A DNA stretch of 44,688 nucleotides, taken from Burkholderia latens (lineage in GTDB: Bacteria; Pseudomonadota; Gammaproteobacteria; Burkholderiales; Burkholderiaceae). The translations under genes were made by a program, and so were the position numbers. Every line of letters starts with the position of its first letter. Position 1 is the first letter of the stretch. The notes under the pieces were generated by a model that searched no databases, was not told where the DNA came from, and saw only the letters and a program-made list of their open reading frames with translations. Where the stretch lies: NCBI RefSeq assembly GCF_902499045.1, contig NZ_CABVPL010000062.1:1-44688 (forward strand), written 5' to 3'. This document shows positions 17,251-24,326 of this stretch, piece after piece.

Positions 17251-20076
17251 TCATTGCATCGCCGCCGTGTCGCAGCGCAAGCGCACGCGCGTCGCCATCT
17301 TGACCTTCCCCGCATCCGCTGTTGCCGCCGGAACCGCATAGGGCAAGGTGCACCGATCGGCAGCGCTGATTCCCCACTTCGCGGTCAGTTCGCCGGAACC
17401 TTCCAGCCCGCGCAGGAATGCCATGCCGCCCTGACCGACACCGCCGACCGATTTGCCGGACGCGTCGAACAATTGAGTGCCCATCGGCAGCGGCGAGCCA
17501 TCGTTCCGCTCCATCGTCGCGAACACGGGGCGCCCCCGCACCGTACTCATCTTTACGAAGACGACCGAGTTGTAGCGCGGCACCACCTCCTCGCTCGTGT
17601 TCCCGAGCTCTACGTCGTCGGGGAGCTTGGCCGGGTCGATCTCGACCGTGTTGACGCGATACGGCATCAGTGACGGAATCACCGCGTAGCCGAATCGATC
17701 GATTGACGCGCCCTGGCCGTTGACGATCTGCCCGCCGGTTGCGCCCTTCGCCTCGATCAGCGCAGCCGCCTGACCAAGCGGCGGGCTCAACGTGACGCCA
17801 CCCCGATGGATGATCATCGCGCCGTTGGCGCCCATCGACGCCTGACGCATCCGATTGCTGAGCGACGCGTTCGCACTGTACGTGCCGACGGCCGACCGAT
17901 AGGTACCGTACCCGCCGAACGACGACAGCGCATTGGTATCGCCACCGGCGATACGCGATGCAGTGATCCCGTAGCTGAACGGCGCGATGGTTCCCTTGCT
18001 GCCGGACATATCCATCTGAATGGCGCTGTTCCCGCTCGAATCTCGCGAGGCCGACGTGGTCAACGAATTGAAGAGACTGCTCTTCGTGTACGTCTGCTTG
18101 CCAAGCGGGATCGTGAGGTTGATCCCGACCTGAGTGACCGTTCGGTCGTCGCCGTTACGCGCGCGCTGCGCATACACGGAATATGACATCCGTCGGAAAG
18201 TGCTGTTGAACCCGACCTGAAACTGCAGATCGCGCCCCCTCTCCCCGCCCCAATAGTCCTGCGAACTGCCGGTGACGTAGATCGCACTGCGATCGCCCAG
18301 GCGCTGGTTGACGTTCAGCTGCAGACGTGTCCTGGCCCGATAGTTGTACTGATCGATCGAGCGATTCCAATCGTTTCGTGCGTTGACTGCGTCCTGCAGA
18401 CTGAAGAAGTTCGACGTCGAATAGCGGTACGCGGCCACTGAAAAATTGGTTCCGGTCGGCACCACCATCTTGCTGTACGTGACACGCGAACTGAGGCCAT
18501 GGTACGTGCGTCGGCCCGGCACACTCGCGTGTGCGGTTGTGACGTCGAACGCGAACGCACCGACCGACGTATTAAGCGCCATGCCGAACAGGCCCGAACC
18601 ATAGCCGGCCGATGACAGTACGCCGGCGTACGCGGTCACGAGATTCGTGAGACCTCGCTGATAAACCAGTTGGGCAACCCACGGCTTCGTATCGACCGTA
18701 TTGTCCCGATACTGGCCAACCGTCACGTTGAAGCGGTGCTGACCGGGCCGCAACAGTTGCGGAACGGCGGCAAACGGCACAGAGAAGCGCCGCACGCGCC
18801 CGTCGGATTCGGTGACCGTTACGTCGAGATCCCCGCCGTAGCCGGTCGCCGGCAGATCGTTGAACTCGAATGGTCCCGGCGACACGGTCTCCTCATAGAC
18901 CGTATTGCCGCCCTGCCGCACGACCACGCGCGCATTGGTGTCCGCTACGCCACGGACGGTCGGTGCATAAGCCTGCAGCGAATTGGGCAGCATTCGATCG
19001 TCACTCGACAACTGGACACCGCGTACGCCGAACGAATCGAAAACCTCGCCGCTCGTGAAGCTGTCGCCGAGCACGATCTGGCTGCGTAACGCCGTGATGT
19101 CCCGCTGAACGAAGGTTTCGAGGCTGCGCCACGATACGCCGGAACTGCGGCTTGCCCAGTTCAGCGTCGAGCGATGACGAAAGCGCCACGGCCCGATATT
19201 CACGCCCGACTGCAGGCCGGTATACAAGCTGCTGAAGTTGTGCCCGAAAAAGTTGCTCTCGCTCGTGTATCCGTTGACGTTGTACTGCAGCAGCCCGACG
19301 TTGATCCCTTCGTCCCAGCGCGAAGGATCGACGTAGCCGTGCGCCGTCTTGCTCATCGCCGTCTGCGGGATCGTCAGATCGAGCTTCAGATCCGCGCTGT
19401 CGAACGTGTAGGTCGCATCGGGTATCGTCTCGCGAAGTGCCAGGCAGGCGTCGGGCGCTGATTCGTGCGCGGCCGGCGCGCCATCGTCGTCCTGCTTCGA
19501 TCGCCGAAGTCGGCTCGCAAGCTTGTCGCCGTCGACACCGAATTGCTCGAGCATCGCGAGCGTGAAGCACGGCGCGGCAACGTCGCTGCCGGGCACCGCG
19601 ACGAACGGCACGTCGTGACGTCCACGCCCTTTGCCGTTGACCGTTACTTCGACAGCGTAATTGCCCGGCTCGACCGGATTGCCTTTCGCGAAACGAGACA
19701 GATCGACGCCACCGCCAGCGAACAGTCGCGGGTTGAATGCGACCGCCGCCGGCTCCGACGGCGCGCGAGCCGCTACCTGCATCACCGGCTCCGTCGTCGC
19801 GCGAGCCGCTATCTGCATCACCGGCTCCGTCGTCGCACGAGCCGCTATCTGCATCACCGGATCGGACATGGTGCGAGCCGCCACGATCATTACCGGCTCG
19901 CCACCGCCTTGCGGCCCGACGTCGGACCCACCGAATTCCGCCGCGCTCGCTTCATCGCCGGGAAAACCGATGCCAAACGCCAGGCCGACCGCCAAAGCCA
20001 CGCGCCGCCGGCGAAAGACGCTCAGATCGACATCATGGCTACTGCCAAGCGCGATATTTCTTGCTGCTTGAACCAC
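17251..20076 (-). CDS. Outer-membrane fimbrial usher (FimD family), 941 aa
   Basis: The usher is the outer-membrane pore that receives chaperone-subunit complexes and assembles the pilus. After a long charged N-region (RRRR at 22-25) comes a signal core and then an unusual insert of four 12-residue repeats (61-108). The N-terminal usher domain then starts at FNPRLFAGGGVDLSRFAKGN (family type 'FN..FL..G...DLS.F..G'). The barrel includes GVRGVQLSSDDRMLPNS and YAPTVRGVADTNARVVV, with the plug between. The C-terminal domain holds GNTSEEVVPRYNSVVFVKM and GQGGMAFLRGLEGSGEL, both typical. The start is GTG 20076 with GAGG 8 nt upstream. It follows the chaperone by 36 bp. Confidence 0.95.
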   Translation of the reverse strand: MVQAARNIALGSSHDVDLSVFRRRRVALAVGLAFGIGFPGDEASAAEFGGSDVGPQGGGEPVMIVAARTMSDPVMQIAARATTEPVMQIAARATTEPVMQVAARAPSEPAAVAFNPRLFAGGGVDLSRFAKGNPVEPGNYAVEVTVNGKGRGRHDVPFVAVPGSDVAAPCFTLAMLEQFGVDGDKLASRLRRSKQDDDGAPAAHESAPDACLALRETIPDATYTFDSADLKLDLTIPQTAMSKTAHGYVDPSRWDEGINVGLLQYNVNGYTSESNFFGHNFSSLYTGLQSGVNIGPWRFRHRSTLNWASRSSGVSWRSLETFVQRDITALRSQIVLGDSFTSGEVFDSFGVRGVQLSSDDRMLPNSLQAYAPTVRGVADTNARVVVRQGGNTVYEETVSPGPFEFNDLPATGYGGDLDVTVTESDGRVRRFSVPFAAVPQLLRPGQHRFNVTVGQYRDNTVDTKPWVAQLVYQRGLTNLVTAYAGVLSSAGYGSGLFGMALNTSVGAFAFDVTTAHASVPGRRTYHGLSSRVTYSKMVVPTGTNFSVAAYRYSTSNFFSLQDAVNARNDWNRSIDQYNYRARTRLQLNVNQRLGDRSAIYVTGSSQDYWGGERGRDLQFQVGFNSTFRRMSYSVYAQRARNGDDRTVTQVGINLTIPLGKQTYTKSSLFNSLTTSASRDSSGNSAIQMDMSGSKGTIAPFSYGITASRIAGGDTNALSSFGGYGTYRSAVGTYSANASLSNRMRQASMGANGAMIIHRGGVTLSPPLGQAAALIEAKGATGGQIVNGQGASIDRFGYAVIPSLMPYRVNTVEIDPAKLPDDVELGNTSEEVVPRYNSVVFVKMSTVRGRPVFATMERNDGSPLPMGTQLFDASGKSVGGVGQGGMAFLRGLEGSGELTAKWGISAADRCTLPYAVPAATADAGKVKMATRVRLRCDTAAMQ
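19753..19896 (-). repeat. Four 36-bp tandem repeats inside the usher gene
   Basis: Four units of exactly 36 bp encode PVMIVAARTMSD, PVMQIAARATTE (twice) and PVMQVAARAPSE. The middle two differ by a single base. They lie between the predicted signal peptide and the N-terminal usher domain, where FimD-type proteins normally have no such insert. Copy number could vary between strains. Confidence 0.95.
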
Positions 20077-20112
20077 TCTTCGATCCTCATCGTTTCCGAA
20101 ACAGTCGGCTGG

Positions 20113-20844
20113 TTATTCGACGGTGGCCGAACCCGCCACCTCCGCACCGTAGTCGTTGAGCAGTTTGTACGAGACCGTGCCTCGCTCGAACGTACGATGC
20201 GTCCCCTGCGGTTGCGTGAGCAACACATGGTCGAACGGCGGAACCATAGCCGGATCAAACTGAATTTCCTTGTCGCCGGCCTTCAGCGCCACACGGCCGA
20301 ACGACACGTAATAGGGCGACGGATTGTCGACGCGCAGGCTGCTTCGCCCTTTGTCGTCATGCGTGACCTTCCACGTCAGCGATTGCCCCGAAGGCCCGTC
20401 CTCAAGCGCGGCCGGCCTGAAAAACAACTTGATGCGAGTGCGAAATGCCAGTTGCAGCAGATTCGTTTCTTCCGCGTTGGTGGGCTGCGGCGGAATCTCC
20501 TGCACGTTGAGCCAGAACACCGACTCGCGATCCGCCGGCAGATTCGCGCCCGTATACATGATGCGCAACGTCTGCCCCTTTTTCGGCTCGACGCGGAACA
20601 CCGGTGGCGTCAGCACGAACGGCACCTTGATCTGATCGGGATTGGCATCCGCATTCCCGTCGTCGATCCATGCCTGCACCAGCACGGGCGCCGTCTCGAC
20701 GTTGCTCAATCGCACGTTGACTTCGCGATTTTGTTCCGGATAGATGACCCGCGTACCCGTAATCACGATCGCCGCCTGCGCCGACAGCGCCATCACGCCC
20801 AACGCAAAAGCCGCGGCGACGCCCTTCCATTTCCATAACCGCAC
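20113..20844 (-). CDS. Periplasmic fimbrial chaperone (FimC/PapD family), 243 aa
   Basis: The chaperone binds each pilin in the periplasm by donor-strand complementation. The signal peptide (AAAFALGVMALSAQA) is followed by AIVITGTRVIYPEQNREVNVRLSN, the family start with the conserved Arg. Also present are PVLVQAWIDDGN, TPPVFRVEPKKGQTLRI and ESVFWLNVQEIPP, all strong PapD-family motifs. I chose GTG 20844, which has AAGGAGG 5 nt upstream. The longer TTG-start reading to 20892 would spoil the signal peptide, and the nearby ATG is out of frame. It sits 91 bp after the major pilin, beyond a hairpin. Confidence 0.96.
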   Translation of the reverse strand: MRLWKWKGVAAAFALGVMALSAQAAIVITGTRVIYPEQNREVNVRLSNVETAPVLVQAWIDDGNADANPDQIKVPFVLTPPVFRVEPKKGQTLRIMYTGANLPADRESVFWLNVQEIPPQPTNAEETNLLQLAFRTRIKLFFRPAALEDGPSGQSLTWKVTHDDKGRSSLRVDNPSPYYVSFGRVALKAGDKEIQFDPAMVPPFDHVLLTQPQGTHRTFERGTVSYKLLNDYGAEVAGSATVE

Positions 20845-20904
20845 GCATACCTCCTTGATCCATCGCCGCAGCGAACTCCGGAGGCCGAACAACGAATTCT
20901 CCGG

Positions 20905-20920
20905 AGCCCGCTTGCGGGCT
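20905..20920 (-). other. Hairpin between major pilin and chaperone genes
   Basis: A perfect inverted repeat AGCCCGCTTGCGGGCT (6-bp stem, 4-nt loop, extendable to 7 bp) lies 15 nt after the pilin stop. There is no T run after it on the minus strand. In chaperone-usher operons such a structure often lets the pilin mRNA outlast or outnumber the downstream part, and that is the likely role here. Confidence 0.65.
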
Positions 20921-20935
20921 ACTTGCGATTCAAGA

Positions 20936-21484
20936 TCACTGATACGCGAGCGTGTAGCGAGCGAAGGTGTTGACCTTACCCGCCTTGGTGGCGCCGGTCG
21001 CGTAGTACTGACCGCCGTAGAGCATCGTCACGCCGCGTGCGTCGCCCGCGCCCGTCACATCGAAGTACGCGCCCGTCGAGCCGGCCCGAATCCCCGTACC
21101 GTCGGAGTTCACCAACTGGACGACGACATTCGTCGCCGCGGTCGATGCATCCGTCAGCAGGTTCTTGAGGAAGCCGGTAGCCGGGTCCATGTTGGTCATC
21201 TCGAAGTGAGCGGCGACCTTGCTCACGTCAGCGGAGCACTTCTCCGCGGTGATATCGAACGAAGTCGAGCCAGCTGTGTCGCCCTTCTTCGCGAGAGTAA
21301 CCGTCGAAACCTTCGGCAGCAGCACCTTCTTGTCTTCGTCCCCTGCCTTGATCGAGCACGTGCTCGCCGTCAGTTCGCCGTCGAACGTCACCTTGCCTTG
21401 CGTCACGGCCTGTGCGAATGCCGGCGATGCAGCCAGCGCACCCAGCAGCATTGCTACGGAAGCACCCAATACCTTCTTCTTCAT
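20936..21484 (-). CDS. Major fimbrial subunit (type 1 pilin), 182 aa
   Basis: Secreted pilin: signal peptide MKKKVLGASVAMLLGALAASPAFA, then mature protein from QAVTQGKVTFDGELTASTC. The conserved disulfide Cys are in TASTCSIKAG and AEKCSAD. The C-terminal strand GKVNTFARYTLAYQ has the penultimate Tyr used in donor-strand exchange. TAGGAG lies 6 nt before the ATG. First gene of the fimbrial operon, separated from the chaperone by a hairpin, as expected for an abundant product. Confidence 0.96.
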   Translation of the reverse strand: MKKKVLGASVAMLLGALAASPAFAQAVTQGKVTFDGELTASTCSIKAGDEDKKVLLPKVSTVTLAKKGDTAGSTSFDITAEKCSADVSKVAAHFEMTNMDPATGFLKNLLTDASTAATNVVVQLVNSDGTGIRAGSTGAYFDVTGAGDARGVTMLYGGQYYATGATKAGKVNTFARYTLAYQ

Positions 21485-21925
21485 TTAACACTCCTACTTA
21501 AATAGAAATATGCCGAACAGGTCGACCGGGTTCACGAGGCGTCATGCCGCCCATCTGCACCACGGTTATCTCGCTCAATCGAACCCGCGAAAAATATTAT
21601 CAATCCCCCAATATCGGGGATATAGGACGAGTTCAAACCTCGAAGGAATACGAGCTGGCCGCTCGTAAAAGACCGAGTGAATTGTGTAATTTGTCAGGAA
21701 ACGGATGACTCGCCCGTCGATGGCCGAGCGCGATCACGTTCGACGGTACATGCGTTCCGACGCTGCCGAAACGCGCGCCCCGTCGTGCGGGCAGCGACGC
21801 ATGCTCGATCAGCACTCGGCAACGACGCGCGGCTTGCGCGGCAGTCGCCGCTTCGCCGCCGGTCGATCGTCCGCGTTCGGCCGCCACGCCGGTATCAGGT
21901 GGCGCGCGCCCGCGGCGCGGGCGGA
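21485..21925 (-). promoter_or_regulatory. Upstream region of the fimbrial operon (441 bp, no gene)
   Basis: No convincing gene lies here. On the minus strand a TAATAT hexamer (21594-21599) is a candidate -10. Just upstream at 21606-21619 is CCCCGATATTGGGG on that strand, an imperfect palindrome (6 of 7 pairs) at about the -35 position and a candidate operator. At 21907-21923, 3 nt after the stop of the preceding gene, is a perfect 7-bp GC hairpin (CGCCCGC/GCGGGCG), possibly the end signal of that gene. The promoter assignment is by eye only. Confidence 0.4.
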
Positions 21926-23824
21926 TCAGAACACGTGACTGATCGTCGCCGCGCGCTGTTGTTCGGCATCGACGGACGGCCCGCTCGACGCCAGGACAAC
22001 GTTCGTCGCGACGTCGCGGTATGGGCGCTGCGGCGGCATGTCGACCGTGACGCTGCGATGCTGCGCGGCCGCCACCGGCGCCATGACGTTGTCGTAGAGC
22101 GGATCGCCTCGGCGAAACCGCCCATACCGTTGGTCGCCCACCGTCGTCATGGCCGCCGCACGCCAGCCGGTCTCACGCCCTGCAGCAACGGCATGCCCCG
22201 CGCCGCGTGCGGTCCGCGACGGCCCTCGTGCACCCATTGCCATCCGCTCGCTTGTCCCGGGCCGGACCAGCGCTGCAGCCATCTCCACCGCACTCGGCAA
22301 ACCGGCGACGATGGCCGGCCGCTCCGGTGCGCGCGATTCGTGCGCCGATACGGTCCGTGTATCGGCAACGATCGTCGGAAGCCCTTCCGAAGCATGTCCG
22401 TTCTTCGTGGCCCGCGCACCACGACGGTGCTGGTTCCGTTCGCCCGAGCCATCGCCAAGCACCGCCGCCGTGGAGACACGCATCGCGACGCGCCGCGCTT
22501 CGGACGGGAGCGCGGCACCGCCTCGCGGGCGGGCGCCGAACTCCGGCGGCGTCCCGCGCTGCCCACCGATGCTGTCGACCTGGGCTACGAGCTCGGAAAG
22601 ACTCGCCGACATCGTCGGCATCGCGGCCCGTTGGCCGTCGAGCGGCCGCGTCGATCCGGCCACGCGCACCGAAGGCGACGAGCGCGACGCGATCGCTGCG
22701 TCGCCGACCCGCGCTTCGGCGGGCACTGCGCGATCGTGCGCGACCGTCGGGATCGCCCCCGCCGCACGCGTCGCAGGCGCCGGAGACGCAGCCAAAATCG
22801 GCTTCAACGTATCGAGCAAGCCGGCCAGCGACCGCGGTTCGAGCGCTGCACGCCGCTCGGACAACGCGTGATAAGCGACCTCCGCGCCGAGCGTGGAGAA
22901 TGCGATACCGGGCGGCACGGCGCGCTGCGAACCCGACAGACCGAACGGGAACCGCAAAACGAATGACGCGACGTCTTCGCTCGCCTCGGCCGCGACCGAG
23001 GACGGCGCGTCGGGCAACGGGTGTGCCCGCGCATACGCGATCTGATCCGCGTAAAACGGCACTCCGCCCAGGGAGCCGCCCGACGCGTCGCCGCCGTCCG
23101 CGCTCGCCGTGCGCACCTCGCCGGCCTCGTCGCGCACCGCCGCACCGCCGGACGCCGCATAGCGCGCGAGCGCATCGGCCACCTGATCGGCATAGAACGG
23201 GGAATCCGTCGCGCCGGCCAATTGGACCGCAGCGCCGGGCAATGGAGGCAGGTCCGGGGACGCGACGCGCGCCAGGCGCTCACCGTCGAGCATCGGCCCG
23301 CGCAACGGCTCGGCAGCGCCTGTATAACTGAGTACGGGGCCGCCGCGATGCGGCCGGAACAGATCGAATCGCTCGTCCGGCAGCGGACCATTCGGCAACG
23401 GCGGCCGGTCGGCCAAACTCTCGATCGCGACCGGGCCGCCGAGCAGACGATCGTCGAGCCCAATCGCGATGACCGGACGCCGCACCGGCGCGAACGGGGT
23501 CGTGCGAAACGCGGGCGGGATCGGGGCGGGAGCGGCGACGTTCTCTTCATCGACGCGAGACGGCACGGGCGGATCGGTCCGCGCTTCGACATCGCGCATG
23601 CGTGCCGGCGACGTCGACATCGCCACGCGCGCCGGCACCCTGCGCGGTACGTCCGACGCAGGCGCGCGTGCCGCCCCGGGGTCGTCCGGCGTACACGAAC
23701 CGAGATACGGCGTAGCAACCATCAATGCAGCCGTCATGACGCCAGTGCCGCCCGCGCTTCGCTTCGCCCATTCCACCGCTGCGGCGCGCGCGCGTCGGCC
23801 TTTCGTGCTCGTTCCGTTCGTCAT
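21926..23824 (-). CDS. Unrecognised putative lipoprotein, 632 aa
   Basis: I do not recognise this protein. The N-terminus has a basic stretch (RRARAA), a hydrophobic segment (about 28-43) and a lipobox-like LGSC with Cys at residue 44, so it may be a lipoprotein. The rest is low-complexity, rich in Ala, Arg, Pro, Gly and Ser, without membrane segments. A motif SPFYADQVADALARYAA recurs about 45 residues later as VPFYADQIAYARAHPLP. The C-terminal 80 residues (DQRYGRFRRGDPLYDNV, then MPPQRPYRDV) look more ordered. GC is high at third codon positions, supporting coding on this strand; the Arg-rich frame opposite is a shadow. ATG 23824 is my choice; its ribosome site is weak, and GTG or TTG starts further up are possible. 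It precedes the fimbrial operon on the same strand but is 441 bp away. Confidence 0.7.
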   Translation of the reverse strand: MTNGTSTKGRRARAAAVEWAKRSAGGTGVMTAALMVATPYLGSCTPDDPGAARAPASDVPRRVPARVAMSTSPARMRDVEARTDPPVPSRVDEENVAAPAPIPPAFRTTPFAPVRRPVIAIGLDDRLLGGPVAIESLADRPPLPNGPLPDERFDLFRPHRGGPVLSYTGAAEPLRGPMLDGERLARVASPDLPPLPGAAVQLAGATDSPFYADQVADALARYAASGGAAVRDEAGEVRTASADGGDASGGSLGGVPFYADQIAYARAHPLPDAPSSVAAEASEDVASFVLRFPFGLSGSQRAVPPGIAFSTLGAEVAYHALSERRAALEPRSLAGLLDTLKPILAASPAPATRAAGAIPTVAHDRAVPAEARVGDAAIASRSSPSVRVAGSTRPLDGQRAAMPTMSASLSELVAQVDSIGGQRGTPPEFGARPRGGAALPSEARRVAMRVSTAAVLGDGSGERNQHRRGARATKNGHASEGLPTIVADTRTVSAHESRAPERPAIVAGLPSAVEMAAALVRPGTSERMAMGARGPSRTARGAGHAVAAGRETGWRAAAMTTVGDQRYGRFRRGDPLYDNVMAPVAAAQHRSVTVDMPPQRPYRDVATNVVLASSGPSVDAEQQRAATISHVF

Positions 23825-24326
23825 GCTCGTATCAGCCGCACCCACGCTCGCCGGTGCGCGCCCTGGTCCATTCCGGGTAAGCCGCAAATCTAGCCAAGCG
23901 AACCGGCATCAACAATGGGACAGACGTGTGAAACTCGTACCAAGGCACGCAGACACGTCCGATTTATCGACGTAAAACATTGCCTTCGAACGACATCGCA
24001 TGCGTTGCGTCAGCCGTGAAAAACGCCGTCGCTCACGCCTGCGACCGAACGCCGTGCCGGCGCAGCCGGCGATTTGCCGCGCGAGCATCCCGTGCAACGC
24101 GCATCGGGTTCGCTTCAAACGCACCGCACCAGACGTCTGCGACATTGCGACTCGTCCGCTAACCCAGCTCGACGCAAATGCGGCCACCGATCGCCGCCGG
24201 CGCGTGATCATCTTCATGCAACTGCCCGGCCCATTGTTCGTGGATTCCGTGAAATTCGAACTCGTCCAATTTCCAACCCCGCCTTTGAAAGCTACTTTTC
24301 GCCCGTTACTACGAAGGGGTACACGG
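23825..24326. promoter_or_regulatory. Divergent intergenic region (about 500 bp)
   Basis: This stretch separates the lipoprotein gene (minus) from the autotransporter gene (plus). Open frames run across it on both strands but have no family resemblance or ribosome sites. On the plus strand a TTGAAA (around 24286) lies about 45 bp before the autotransporter start without a matching -10. It presumably holds both promoters, but I cannot place them. Confidence 0.35.

Noticed and set aside
20022-20258. Small ORF starting ATG AGG ATC at the chaperone/usher junction
   Set aside because: Overlaps both genes out of frame with no family resemblance; the usher GTG start explains the ribosome site.
21677-22966. 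429-codon open frame on the plus strand opposite the lipoprotein gene
   Set aside because: Extremely Arg-rich with no ribosome site; the minus strand shows coding-type third-position GC.
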